Positions 1 through 9,005 of a DNA stretch of 64,000 bases are shown here, in pieces. Made by a program: the position numbers and the translations under genes. A model generated the notes under the pieces. That model worked only from the letters and a program-made list of their open reading frames with translations, did no database searches and was not told where the DNA came from. How positions within the stretch are numbered: position 1 is the stretch's first letter; every line of letters starts with the position of its first letter. The stretch is from Tropicibacter alexandrii (GTDB taxonomy: Bacteria; Pseudomonadota; Alphaproteobacteria; Rhodobacterales; Rhodobacteraceae): positions 1 through 64,000 of the forward strand of contig NZ_RCTZ02000027.1 of NCBI RefSeq assembly GCF_003667315.2, written 5' to 3'.

Positions 1-162
<162 letters not shown>

Positions 163-175
163 CCCAAAGCGCCAC

Positions 176-1588
176 ATGGCGCAGGGCGGGGGAAACCTCG
201 CCCCCCTTCAAGGAACCTGTATCACGCAACGTTTTCTCGCACTTTCCCTGCTCGCGGTCGCCGCATTCGAAATCGCCGCGCGAGCCACCCGCTCCGACAG
301 CCTCCAGCATCTTGCCTGGGGGGCGGTCTGCCTCACCATTCTCTTGGCTCTGCGCCGTCTTACCCTGCGCGAGGTCTATCTGATCGCGCTCAGTATCGCG
401 CTGACCGTCGCCGCCTTGCTGCGCTCTGGCGATCCGTGGACCGAGCTGTCCGGAGCACTCGATTCGGCCAGTTTCCTGATGGCCTTCATCCTGCTGCTGG
501 GCCTGCTGAACGCGGCGGCGGCCCGTTCGCCGTCGGTCGCCGTGCTGGGCGAGTACCTGACGCGACAGCCGCCCGGCCGGCGCTACTACGTGCTGAACGT
601 GGGGACGGGCTTTTTGGCCCTGCTGTTCAATATCGGCATCGTCAGCCTGATCGTCCCCCTGATCCAGAAGGGCATCGCGCGTCTCGGCCCCGATGACCCG
701 TTGAACCCGATCCGGGAACGGCGGCAGGTCAGCGCCTTGATGCGCGGCTTCGCTTGGTCGGTGACGTGGTCGCCCACCGCAATCGCGCCGCTGGCCGTGA
801 TGGCCGTTCTGCCGGGCGTCGATCGCGCGGCGTGGGTTGGCTACGGCCTTCTGGTGTCGGCCCTTGTGCTGGTGCTTGGCGGCATCGAGGACAAGCTGCG
901 CTGGCGCAGTGCCCGCGCCCCCGGAAAGCGGCCCACGATGGCGCTGCCCGGCGAAGCGGCGCGCAACTTCGGCATCACCGTCCTGTGCTTTTTCGCGCTG
1001 GTCGCCGGGTTTGCTTGGCTGAGCGGAGAAACCGTCGTCCTTGGGCTGCTTCTGTCCTGCCCGATCATGGTCGTCGGCTGGGTGATGGCGCAAGCCCCGC
1101 GACAGGCTCTCGGGCGATTGCGCACCATCGCGCTCGACGAATTGCCACGTTCGGTCAACGTGGCGATCACGCTGGCCTGTTCCGGGTTCATCGGGCGCAT
1201 GGCGGCGGGGCAGGTTCCCGCGGCGGACCTTGCCCGTATCCTTGGGCTGGAGACGATGCCCGACTGGTTGCTGCTGGCGATGCTGCCGCCGGCGCTGTCG
1301 ATCTTCAGCCTGCTGGCGCTGTCGCCGACCATGATGGCGGTGTTCTTCGGATCGCTCTTTGCGGCGCTGCCAAGCCTGCCGGCGGACGTCACGCTGATCG
1401 CCTTTTCGATCTCTTGCGGCTGGGCATTGTCGATGACCTTCTCGCCCTTTGCCACGGTGGTGCTGGTGATCGAGCGCGCCTCGGGCATCCCGGGCCGCAG
1501 GCTGACATTCGGCTGGAATCTCGGCTTTACCTTGCTGTGTACGGTGCTGCTGTTCCCGGTGTTCTGGGTGCTGACCGGCGGAACCTAG
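176..1588 (+). CDS. Multi-pass inner-membrane protein, ion-transporter-like
   Basis: About 470 residues, with roughly ten to twelve hydrophobic segments spread over the whole length and arginine-rich cytoplasmic turns, so it is an inner-membrane protein. The repeated pattern of a broken helix with Ser/Thr/Pro (for example WSVTWSPTAIAPLAV near residue 200 and ALSMTFSPFATVVLV near residue 420, two related SPxA turns) resembles the inverted-repeat hairpins of the ion-transporter superfamily; this is inference, and the substrate is unknown. The start is uncertain: ATG at 176 has no good ribosome site, while AAGGA at 210-214 sits 6 bases before an in-frame ATC at 221. It overlaps the 3' end of the convergent flippase gene by 4 bases. 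Neighbourhood suggests, but does not prove, a link to exopolysaccharide. Confidence 0.6.
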   Translation: MAQGGGNLAPLQGTCITQRFLALSLLAVAAFEIAARATRSDSLQHLAWGAVCLTILLALRRLTLREVYLIALSIALTVAALLRSGDPWTELSGALDSASFLMAFILLLGLLNAAAARSPSVAVLGEYLTRQPPGRRYYVLNVGTGFLALLFNIGIVSLIVPLIQKGIARLGPDDPLNPIRERRQVSALMRGFAWSVTWSPTAIAPLAVMAVLPGVDRAAWVGYGLLVSALVLVLGGIEDKLRWRSARAPGKRPTMALPGEAARNFGITVLCFFALVAGFAWLSGETVVLGLLLSCPIMVVGWVMAQAPRQALGRLRTIALDELPRSVNVAITLACSGFIGRMAAGQVPAADLARILGLETMPDWLLLAMLPPALSIFSLLALSPTMMAVFFGSLFAALPSLPADVTLIAFSISCGWALSMTFSPFATVVLVIERASGIPGRRLTFGWNLGFTLLCTVLLFPVFWVLTGGT

Positions 1589-3162
1589 CGGGACAACTTG
1601 CGGCGCAGGGCGTCGCCGAGCCAACCCGCTTCGGGCACGCCGACCCGTGCCGCGACCGCGACATAGGCGGCAAAACTCGCGGCGCTGGCACCGACAAGAG
1701 CCAGCGCTAGAACGCCGCGCGGCGCATCGCCCAGCAGGCTCACCAGCCCGCCCGCAAGCGCGGCGGCGGCCATGCCCAGACCAAGCACGACCGCGATCCG
1801 GCGCAGGTCGGCGGCGGCAAGGCGCAGCCCCTCGATCCGCAGCCAGATCATCCCGAGGGCCAATTTGACCGCCGTGCTGGCAATGGCCGACCAGACCACC
1901 GCCAGCAGACCCAGCGACGGCAGCAGCGTCAACGCCACGCCGATCCGGGCGGCCAGGCCGAGGACGATGGACAGCGTGGCAAAGGGGATGTGCCGCGCCG
2001 ACATGTCCGACAGGACGGCATTTTCGATCACCGCCACCGGGCTGCGCAGCACGGTCGCGATGGCGACAAGCGCCACGACCTGCGCGGTCAAGGCCAGCGC
2101 CGCATCGTCGAAGGCCCCGAAATCCAGCAGGACGCGGCACAGCGGCTCGGCCAGTGCGAACAGGTAGAAGCCGAGCGGAGCCAGGAAAAACAGGCCTGAC
2201 CGCATCGCTGTCGTGACCTCGCGGGCAAAGGCGAGACGGTTCCCTTCGGCTGCGTATTCGGCGAAGTTGGTGTAGTAGACAGCCAGCAGCGAGCGGTTCA
2301 GCTCGCTGGCGCCGACATTCGAGATACGCTGCCCGATGGTCAGCACCGCCAGCGCCCCGACCCCGGCCAGCGAGGCGAAATAGGTGTCGAGAGTGGTCTC
2401 GATCAACGTGCCGATGGCAAAGATGATGATCGCCACGCCGTGGCCCGCCGACAGGCCGATGCGACGCTTGCCTTCGGGGATCGGCGCGGCTGGCGCTTGC
2501 GACAGGGCGCGCTCGGCCAGTCGGAAGAAGATCAGCAGCATCAGGGCGTTGCCGATGACAAAGGCCACTACGGCCCAGCTCAGGTCGACCCCCAGCGGCA
2601 CCAGCAGCAGCACCGCCACCAGCGCCAGTCGCGGCAGCAGCCGTGCCATTGCGGGCCGCGAGAAGTGCCGCAGGGCCAGCAGGGTCGCGCTTTTGATCGC
2701 GGCGATCAGGGTGATCGGGATGGTGATCAGCAGGATCGCGAAATACAGCATTGCGGGGCCGCGCGATTCCGGGGCGAGGCCCGGCGCCAGCGTATCGACG
2801 ACCGGCCCGGCGGCCAGCGCCAGAACGGTGCAGATCACCGCCGCGACCGCGAATGTGACCCATTCCAGCCGCCGCGACAGTCCGCGCAGCGACGCGGCGC
2901 CATCCTTGCGGGCATGGGCGACAAGGCTGGGCACCATCAGCGTCTCGATCAGCACATCCGAGATCGACTGCACCGATCCGATGGTCCGCCGGGCAAAGAA
3001 ATAGGCGTCGACGATGGCCGATGCACCAAGGAACACCGCCAGAAGGAAGGCCGAAGCGATTCCCAGAACGACACCGATTCCGCGCAAGGCCAGCACGCGC
3101 AGCACCGAAATCAGCGAATTTCGTTCCCGAGGAGACATGTAATCGCCCGCCATCTCAGCCAT
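1585..3162 (-). CDS. MurJ/MviN-family polysaccharide flippase (Wzx-like)
   Basis: About 525 residues with some fourteen membrane segments. The N-terminal pattern (ALRGIGVVLGIASAFLLA, then GASAIVDAYFFARRTIG and SDVLIETLMVPSL) is the MurJ/MviN type of the MOP flippase superfamily, in which lipid-linked oligosaccharides are moved across the inner membrane. Because it is divergent from an exopolysaccharide operon, it probably flips the EPS repeat unit rather than lipid II; that is inferred from context. Start chosen at the ATG at 3162, preceded by an AAGAAAAC stretch; in-frame ATGs at 3153 and 3138 are alternatives. The 153 bases between it and the glycosidase gene must hold both divergent promoters. 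Confidence 0.8.
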   Translation of the reverse strand: MAEMAGDYMSPRERNSLISVLRVLALRGIGVVLGIASAFLLAVFLGASAIVDAYFFARRTIGSVQSISDVLIETLMVPSLVAHARKDGAASLRGLSRRLEWVTFAVAAVICTVLALAAGPVVDTLAPGLAPESRGPAMLYFAILLITIPITLIAAIKSATLLALRHFSRPAMARLLPRLALVAVLLLVPLGVDLSWAVVAFVIGNALMLLIFFRLAERALSQAPAAPIPEGKRRIGLSAGHGVAIIIFAIGTLIETTLDTYFASLAGVGALAVLTIGQRISNVGASELNRSLLAVYYTNFAEYAAEGNRLAFAREVTTAMRSGLFFLAPLGFYLFALAEPLCRVLLDFGAFDDAALALTAQVVALVAIATVLRSPVAVIENAVLSDMSARHIPFATLSIVLGLAARIGVALTLLPSLGLLAVVWSAIASTAVKLALGMIWLRIEGLRLAAADLRRIAVVLGLGMAAAALAGGLVSLLGDAPRGVLALALVGASAASFAAYVAVAARVGVPEAGWLGDALRRKLSR

Positions 3163-3315
3163 TGTTTTCTTAAGCGACACAATGACTTGTTTACGCTTCG
3201 CGCCAGCGCCGGGGCACCGTATAACGCCCCTATTCATCGCGCAATCACCTGATCTGTAAGGGGGCGGAATGCGGCTGTTTTCCCCGCGTCTCAAACGCGG
3301 GCAGGTTCATTAACC

Positions 3316-4686
3316 ATGCTTGGGGGGCTGATCCGGGTCTTGGTTCTGTCACTTCTCCCGCTGGCGGCCGCCGGCGGGGTGCTGGAGGATGTCTGGCAGC
3401 AGGCGCCCCGCCAGACTGACCGGCTTGGGCTCGCCTTTCCCACGGACGATGCGCAAGCCTACCCGGCCCTCTCGGCGATGGGTATGGGCGTGGTCCGCGT
3501 GCCCGCCTCTTGGGGGCGGATCGAGGCGGGTGGCCATGATTTCTCGGGGCTGGACTATCGCATCCGGGCATTGGGCGCGCAGGGGATCGCGCCGTTCATC
3601 ACCCTCGATTCCAACCATCGCCGCCTTGCCCGTTTCACCGGGCAGGTCCGCAACGGGGAACCAAAAGACCTGAAGCGGTGGCAGGGCTTCGTCCAAGCCG
3701 TGGTCGAACGGTATGACGGCGATGGCGAGGCCGATATGCCCGGCCTGATCCGCCCCGCACTGTATGTTCAGACCGCAAACGAATTCCTCGGCCCGAAGAA
3801 CCGCTCCGGCGGCTGGGCCGGGACGGACGCCGCCTTGGTCGATTTCCTGCGCGCCACCTATGACGCGGTCAAGCGCGCCGATGCGGACATGCCGGTCGTG
3901 CTGGGCGGCATCGCGGCCTTCAACATGGACATTGCGCTGCTGGCCGACGGCCTTGCGGATTTCGAGATCCGGCAAGAGTGGTCCGAGACCGCGCGCACGG
4001 TGGTCACCCGGGCCGAGCTTGACGCGCCGCGCTGGCGCGCGATGGTGGCGCGGCTGAACACGGTACTGGACGCGGCGCCCTTCGATATTGCCGATGCGCA
4101 CCTTTACGGCCCGGAAACCCGCGACGCGCTGCGGCTGGCGTGGCTGGCGGAGCGCACCGGCAAGCCCGTGCTGTCCTCGGAATGCGGTGGGCCGACCACC
4201 GATTACGGGACGGCCTATAGCGGCCACCGCCACTTTGCCGCGGTGCTGGAGCGTAACCTCGGCGTGCTGGCGGCGGGGGGGCAGGTCTGCCTGTGGTTCG
4301 GCCTGAATGACCGGCTGAAGACAAGCTATTCCAACCGCAACACACCGCTCCATCACGCCGACATGTCGGAAAAACCCGGCGTGGTCGGCTACCGTCTGCT
4401 GGGTTCGTTGCTGTCCGACGGGGGGCCGGTCGTCCGGCTTGGCCCGCGCCAGTTCGCCATAGACACGCGCGACGGCACGATTTGCGCAGCCTTCGGGCAG
4501 CCTGCAAAGGTCCTGCCGACGGACACCTGCCATACCTCACCTTTTGCCGTCTGCATTCTTGACGCAGCGACAAGAACCGCGCAGCTTGCGCCGGTGGCGA
4601 CCCTTTCGGATACGTGTCCGGACGAGGCTATTGCGCTGACCGGTTCGGGGTTGTCGCCACTATTGAAAAGGAACCGCCAACCATGA
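3316..4686 (+). CDS. Secreted glycoside hydrolase, clan A (TIM barrel)
   Basis: 456 residues beginning with a signal peptide (LIRVLVLSLLPLAAAGG). The fold reads as a clan A glycosidase: RVPASWGRIE near residue 60, the Asn-Glu pair of QTANEF (Glu156, acid/base) at the end of strand 4, and SSECGG (Glu289, likely nucleophile) at strand 7, 133 residues apart as expected. Family is closest in feel to GH39/GH5-like enzymes placed in EPS loci, where they trim or release polymer in the periplasm. It is the first gene of the EPS operon and overlaps the chain-length gene (ATGA, 4683-4686). Exact substrate cannot be read from sequence. Confidence 0.75.
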   Translation: MLGGLIRVLVLSLLPLAAAGGVLEDVWQQAPRQTDRLGLAFPTDDAQAYPALSAMGMGVVRVPASWGRIEAGGHDFSGLDYRIRALGAQGIAPFITLDSNHRRLARFTGQVRNGEPKDLKRWQGFVQAVVERYDGDGEADMPGLIRPALYVQTANEFLGPKNRSGGWAGTDAALVDFLRATYDAVKRADADMPVVLGGIAAFNMDIALLADGLADFEIRQEWSETARTVVTRAELDAPRWRAMVARLNTVLDAAPFDIADAHLYGPETRDALRLAWLAERTGKPVLSSECGGPTTDYGTAYSGHRHFAAVLERNLGVLAAGGQVCLWFGLNDRLKTSYSNRNTPLHHADMSEKPGVVGYRLLGSLLSDGGPVVRLGPRQFAIDTRDGTICAAFGQPAKVLPTDTCHTSPFAVCILDAATRTAQLAPVATLSDTCPDEAIALTGSGLSPLLKRNRQP

Positions 4687-6305
4687 TTGGCCATTACCGC
4701 GAATTGCTTTCCCTGTACCGGTGGCGCATCCTGATCGGGATGCTGGTGGCCGGACTGGCGGCATTTGCCCTGTCGACGCTGATCCTGCAGAAAAGCCCGT
4801 CCTACAAGGCAACCGTGGTGATGAACATGCAGCCCTCAGAAGAGGCGCTGTCCTTCAACCGGGAATTCCTCGGGCGGAGCCAGTTCAACCCGGCCACGAT
4901 CATCGCGCAGACCCATGTGGAACGCTTGCTGTCGCCGCCGATCGCGCAGGCCACGCTGGACAAGCTGGCCGCCGAAACCGGCGAGGTTGCCGCACCGGCG
5001 GCTCCCAGCGCCGTCAGCCGATTTCGCCTATGGCTGTGGAAGACCTGGACCCGCTTGAACTATGGCGAATACCGTCCGGTGTCCGATGAGCGCAACGCGC
5101 TGAATGCCCTCATCGAGTCGCTTGAGATCGACGTGGTCGAGGGGTCGTACATCCTGCGCCTGACGGTCACACAAGAGGATCCGAACCTCGCCGCGCAGAT
5201 CGCCAACGTCCATTCGGAATCCTATATCGACATCGCCAGCACCGAGTTTCAGTCCGAAACCTCGCGGGCGGCGGACCTCGTGCGTGAACGCATCGCCCAA
5301 CGCGAGGCGGACCTGCAGGACCTATTCGACCAACGGGATGCCCTGCGCAGCCAGTATGACATTTCCGACCTGCGCCGGCAGTCGGAGCTTTTGATGCTGA
5401 CCCTGCGCGAGACTGAATTGCAGTTGAACGACAACCGCATGCAGCGCCGCATCCAAGAGGCGAAGCTGGATGAGTTGGTGGGCCAGAGCGGCAGCCGCGA
5501 CCGTGGCCCGGCGCGCAACATCGCAGAGGAACTCGACAGTCTCGAACAGCAGATCACCTTCCGCACGGAACAGATCGCTGAGCTGTCCGAACGCCTGTCG
5601 GCCCTGTCCAGCCGCGAGGCCGCGTTCGACAACCTCGCCTCGGACCTCGAAGCGGTGCAGGTGGACCTGACCAGCCTGCGCGAGCAGTTGTTGACCTTCG
5701 AACTGGGCGAAGAGGTGCGGGCCAATCAGGTGCAGATCGTCTCGCCCGCCTCGGTGCCGGTCTACCCATCCTCGCCCAAGGTCTTCGTCAACACGGTGAT
5801 GGCGACGATTGCAGGCGGGCTGTTCGTGTTCCTGATCGCCGTGCTTCAGGACATCTTTGGTGCGCGCATCCGCACCACCAACGATCTGGTCAACGTCGCG
5901 GGCGAACGCGCGCTGCCGCACGCCGACAGCGTCCTGACCAAGGGCGGGCGCGCTCGCAAGATGAAACGCTTTACCGAGGTGTTCGGCCAGCGGATGAGCG
6001 TCGACAAGGCGTGGTCCAGCGGGCAGATCCTCGTGACCGGCTATGTCGATCAGGACGAATTGATGAAGGTCCGCAATTTCCTTGGCGAGGTGGCCAAACG
6101 GTCGGTGGCTTGGGGCTTCAACGATCAACCGCTGCGGATCACCGCCGCCGGTCCGATCTATGCGATCAAGGATTGGGACGACCTGCCCGACGGCGCGGTG
6201 GTCGTGGTGATGCGCCCCAACGAGCAGGACGACGTGGACGTGTCCACGCTGCTCAGCGTCGGGCGCGAACACCCGCGCCGCCCGCTCTTCATGTTGTGGG
6301 ATTAG
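4683..6305 (+). CDS. Chain-length determinant / polysaccharide co-polymerase (Wzz/GumC type)
   Basis: 540 residues. A short cytoplasmic head and membrane segment at about 15-37, then a large periplasmic part with long heptad-rich coiled coils (about 195-350, containing ERIAQREADLQDLFDQRDAL and LDSLEQQITFRTEQIAELSE), then a second membrane helix at about 368-392 just after a VSPASVPVYPSSPKV linker. This is the usual design of proteins that set EPS chain length with the polymerase. Odd feature: a C-terminal cytoplasmic domain of about 145 residues that occupies the place of a tyrosine kinase domain but has no Walker A motif. Start fixed by the ATGA overlap with the upstream gene. Confidence 0.85.
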   Translation: MIGHYRELLSLYRWRILIGMLVAGLAAFALSTLILQKSPSYKATVVMNMQPSEEALSFNREFLGRSQFNPATIIAQTHVERLLSPPIAQATLDKLAAETGEVAAPAAPSAVSRFRLWLWKTWTRLNYGEYRPVSDERNALNALIESLEIDVVEGSYILRLTVTQEDPNLAAQIANVHSESYIDIASTEFQSETSRAADLVRERIAQREADLQDLFDQRDALRSQYDISDLRRQSELLMLTLRETELQLNDNRMQRRIQEAKLDELVGQSGSRDRGPARNIAEELDSLEQQITFRTEQIAELSERLSALSSREAAFDNLASDLEAVQVDLTSLREQLLTFELGEEVRANQVQIVSPASVPVYPSSPKVFVNTVMATIAGGLFVFLIAVLQDIFGARIRTTNDLVNVAGERALPHADSVLTKGGRARKMKRFTEVFGQRMSVDKAWSSGQILVTGYVDQDELMKVRNFLGEVAKRSVAWGFNDQPLRITAAGPIYAIKDWDDLPDGAVVVVMRPNEQDDVDVSTLLSVGREHPRRPLFMLWD

Positions 6306-6308
6306 GCC

Positions 6309-7448
6309 ATGGCGCTCGACCGAAAGCATATCCGCTACGCCCGCGTCGTCGCGGGCGTTGTGGTGCTTTCGGGGGCAGTGCTGTTGATCCTGCGCGGTCA
6401 TTGGGCCGTTGGCGCGGTTCTGGGGGCGGGGACGCTCTGGGCGTTGTCGCGCCGCCGCAGCGTGCCGGTGATCGTCTATCACGCGGTCACGCCCGATGCG
6501 TCGTGGCTGCCTTGGGGCGCGAATGTCGCGGTCCGCCCCGAGGTCTTTCGGGCCCAGATGGAAACGCTGGCCCGCACCGGCTGGGAAGTCGTGCCGGATG
6601 ACCGCCTGTTCGGCGGCCAGCTGGACCCGCGCAAGCGGCAACTGGCGCTGCATTTCGACGATGCCTATCACAATGTCTTCGTGCATGCGCGGCCCTGCCT
6701 CGAGCGACTGGGCTTTCCGGCGACGGTGTTCGCCTCGACCGATTTCATCGACCCGTCGCAGGGGGTGCGCGGCGCGGACACCACCCGAGGCTACATGAAT
6801 GCCGAGGAACTGCGCGCCATGGACGGTGATGGTCTGTTCAAGATCGGATGCCATGGCAAGGATCACGTTCTGGGTCCGGTTCCCGGCCCGATGATGGCGC
6901 GCGATCCGGCGACATGGGGCCCTGAAACCGCGCATCTGTGGTACTACATGCCGGGCAACAAGGCGCGCTGGTTCGAACAGGCGCCCCCCGGCATCACCCC
7001 GATCCCGGACTCTCAGTCGGTCCTCGTGGCCCGCCTGTTGACGCCGCAGGGGCAGGAAACCGAGGCGCAGCGCAGTGCCCGTGTGCGGGCCGACCTGTCC
7101 GCCGCGCGCAGCCTCATGTCCCGTTTGCTTGGGCGCGAGGTCGTCGATTTCTGCTGGCCTTTCGATCGCGTGTCCGACGCGGCGCTGGCCGATGCCCGTG
7201 CCGTGGGCTTTGCCCATTTCACTGGCGGGCGGCAGGACAATCCGGGCAATCGCCCGGTCGAGACCGTCTCTCGCACCCATGTCCACGATCATGCCGCGGG
7301 CTTTGCGCCGCTTTGGGTCGAACTGCTGGTGTTTCGCGCACGGGTCGAAATCGCGGCGGGCAACCTGTTGTGGTCTCCGATCAGCTGGGCGGCCAGCGCG
7401 CGACGCCGCCTGTCCGGCCAGTTTCCGCGCTTCGGGAGACGGATTTGA
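6309..7448 (+). CDS. Polysaccharide deacetylase (NodB domain)
   Basis: 379 residues: one or two N-terminal membrane helices (about 12-45), then a NodB-type deacetylase domain. VPVIVYHAVT at about 52-61 is followed by HFDDAY at 115-120, where Asp117 and Asp118 are the general base and a metal ligand, and by FCWPFDR near residue 282. Enzymes of this family remove acetyl groups from N-acetylated sugars in the envelope; here the likely target is the nascent EPS. Three bases separate it from the chain-length gene, and its TGA overlaps the TTG start of the polymerase. A His pair expected downstream (HxxxH) is only partly evident (KIGCHGKDHVLG near 177-188), which supports the call. Confidence 0.8.
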   Translation: MALDRKHIRYARVVAGVVVLSGAVLLILRGHWAVGAVLGAGTLWALSRRRSVPVIVYHAVTPDASWLPWGANVAVRPEVFRAQMETLARTGWEVVPDDRLFGGQLDPRKRQLALHFDDAYHNVFVHARPCLERLGFPATVFASTDFIDPSQGVRGADTTRGYMNAEELRAMDGDGLFKIGCHGKDHVLGPVPGPMMARDPATWGPETAHLWYYMPGNKARWFEQAPPGITPIPDSQSVLVARLLTPQGQETEAQRSARVRADLSAARSLMSRLLGREVVDFCWPFDRVSDAALADARAVGFAHFTGGRQDNPGNRPVETVSRTHVHDHAAGFAPLWVELLVFRARVEIAAGNLLWSPISWAASARRRLSGQFPRFGRRI

Positions 7449-8842
7449 CCGGGGCCTCGCCCTTGGGTCCCGTTGCGCTGGGCCTTTTGGCGGCGCTGGT
7501 CACGCTGCTCTCGGCGATGGCCGGAGAGCCGCTGGTCGCCGTGGCCCTGCCAGTCGCGATCGCGCTGGCCGCCGCCGTGGTCATCCGCCCCGAAGCGGGG
7601 ATGATGGTGCTGATCCTGATGTCCTATCTCGACGGTCTGTCGGACATGATCTTTCGCGCCAGCCCGGTTTCGGGGTTCAAGATATTCACCGCGCTGACCT
7701 TCCTGTCGATCATTCTGAACGCGCATCGAATGCAAGGCCATCTGCGCGACGCGGTCCGATCGCCGATCGCGCAGTTGACGTTGGTCTTCCTGATGGTCTG
7801 GTCGCTGGCAATCCTGTTCGCCGACAGCCGATCCGTGGCCATCGACTGGGGAGGGCGCCTGTTCACGATCGCGCTCTTGGTCTTTCTCGTCCTGATGACG
7901 TTGCGCACCGAGCGGCAGATCACTTGGGCGATCTGGGCGCTGGCGCTGGCCTCGGCGGTGTCGGGGCTGGTGCTGATCCTCGACGTGATGCTGAACACCA
8001 CGCTGGTCTCGACGACCGAGGCCGCAACGACCGCGCGGACATCGGGCGGGTTCGACCGATCCTCGGGCGCGTCGCAGGCCAATCCGACCACGGCGGCGAC
8101 CATGCTGCTGACCGGGACGATCATCGCGCTGGTCCATGCGCTTGAAAGCCCGCGTCATCGCAAGTGGTTCATGCTGGCTGCCGGGATCGGCACGCTGGCG
8201 GTGATCCTGTCCTTTGCCCGCTCCGCCGCGCTGGTCTACGGCATCGTCGGCTGTGCGCTGGCCGTGCGTCACGGGCGGTCGCGCTATTTCGGTCCGGCCT
8301 TCGTGCTGGCGGTCATCGGCTTCGTCGCCATGCTGCCCTTCATCCCGGACCAATACTGGGCGCGATTGGGCACCATGTTCGGCGGTGGCGGAGACTGGAC
8401 GCTGGGCCGACGCCTGACCTACAACGTGATCGGGATGGAACTGCTGTGGCAGAACCCGATCCTCGGCATCGGGCCGGGCAATTTCTTCGAGGATTTCACC
8501 GATCCGGAATACCGCTACCTGCCGGGACGGACGCTGTCGGGGCGGCAGTTGCACAACATGTACCTGTCGGTCGCGGTGGAATACGGGTTGCTTGGTTTCG
8601 GCATCTTCGCCGCGCTGATCCTGTCGGCCTTCCGGCTGTGCCGTGCGGTGTCGTCCGCCCCTGCATCGCTCGACATGGCCGCCTTGGCGGTGGCGATGCG
8701 CTACGGAATGGCCGCCTACTTCCTGACCTGTCTGTTCCTGCCGAACGAGTACAACAAGTACACGTGGCTTCTGCCCGCCCTGTCCGGAGCCCTGTTCATC
8801 GTCAACGCCCGCGTCAAGGACGTGCCCGATTTGCAGGCATGA
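7445..8842 (+). CDS. O-antigen ligase/polymerase family membrane protein (Wzy-like)
   Basis: 465 residues, about eleven to twelve membrane segments, with a large periplasmic loop near the C-terminal third containing LGRRLTYNVIGMELLWQNPI, GIGPGNFFEDF and RQLHNMYLSVAVEYGLLG. The GxGPGNF and HNxYLxxxxExG pattern is the signature of the Wzy_C / O-antigen ligase family, here expected to polymerise EPS repeat units. Start chosen as TTG at 7445: it overlaps the stop of the deacetylase (TTGA) and a GGGAG ribosome site lies 6 bases upstream at 7434-7438; no ATG in a good place competes. Confidence 0.85.
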   Translation: MTGASPLGPVALGLLAALVTLLSAMAGEPLVAVALPVAIALAAAVVIRPEAGMMVLILMSYLDGLSDMIFRASPVSGFKIFTALTFLSIILNAHRMQGHLRDAVRSPIAQLTLVFLMVWSLAILFADSRSVAIDWGGRLFTIALLVFLVLMTLRTERQITWAIWALALASAVSGLVLILDVMLNTTLVSTTEAATTARTSGGFDRSSGASQANPTTAATMLLTGTIIALVHALESPRHRKWFMLAAGIGTLAVILSFARSAALVYGIVGCALAVRHGRSRYFGPAFVLAVIGFVAMLPFIPDQYWARLGTMFGGGGDWTLGRRLTYNVIGMELLWQNPILGIGPGNFFEDFTDPEYRYLPGRTLSGRQLHNMYLSVAVEYGLLGFGIFAALILSAFRLCRAVSSAPASLDMAALAVAMRYGMAAYFLTCLFLPNEYNKYTWLLPALSGALFIVNARVKDVPDLQA

Positions 8843-8847
8843 CGCTC

Positions 8848-8899
8848 TGTTTCCAAAAGCGAAACAAACGCCCCAAATGGGCAAAATTGCTGAAACAAA
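8848..8899. promoter_or_regulatory. GAAACA repeat cluster upstream of the priming transferase gene
   Basis: The 163-base AT-richer gap between the polymerase and the sugar transferase carries an inverted repeat TGTTTC (8848-8853), 7 bases, GAAACA (8861-8866), and a second GAAACAAA copy at 8892-8899, 31 bases from the first and thus about three helical turns away. Seen directly; a regulator binding here is inferred. Confidence 0.4.
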
Positions 8900-9005
8900 A
8901 GGGTTTAATATTGCCAGCTTGAGTCGGGTTATTCCGCGAAGCCCTTGTCAAATCTGGCGAAATTATGGCAACTTCTGGGCAGTCTTGGGCGAGATAACGA
9001 TTCTT

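Noticed and set aside
5322-7292. 656-codon minus-strand frame under the EPS genes
   Set aside because: Shadow of the chain-length and deacetylase genes on the other strand; composition Arg/His/Gln-rich and unstructured.
7289-8884. 531-codon minus-strand frame under the polymerase gene
   Set aside because: Shadow of the Wzy-like gene; Arg/Gln/Asp-rich, no motif and crosses the operon junction.
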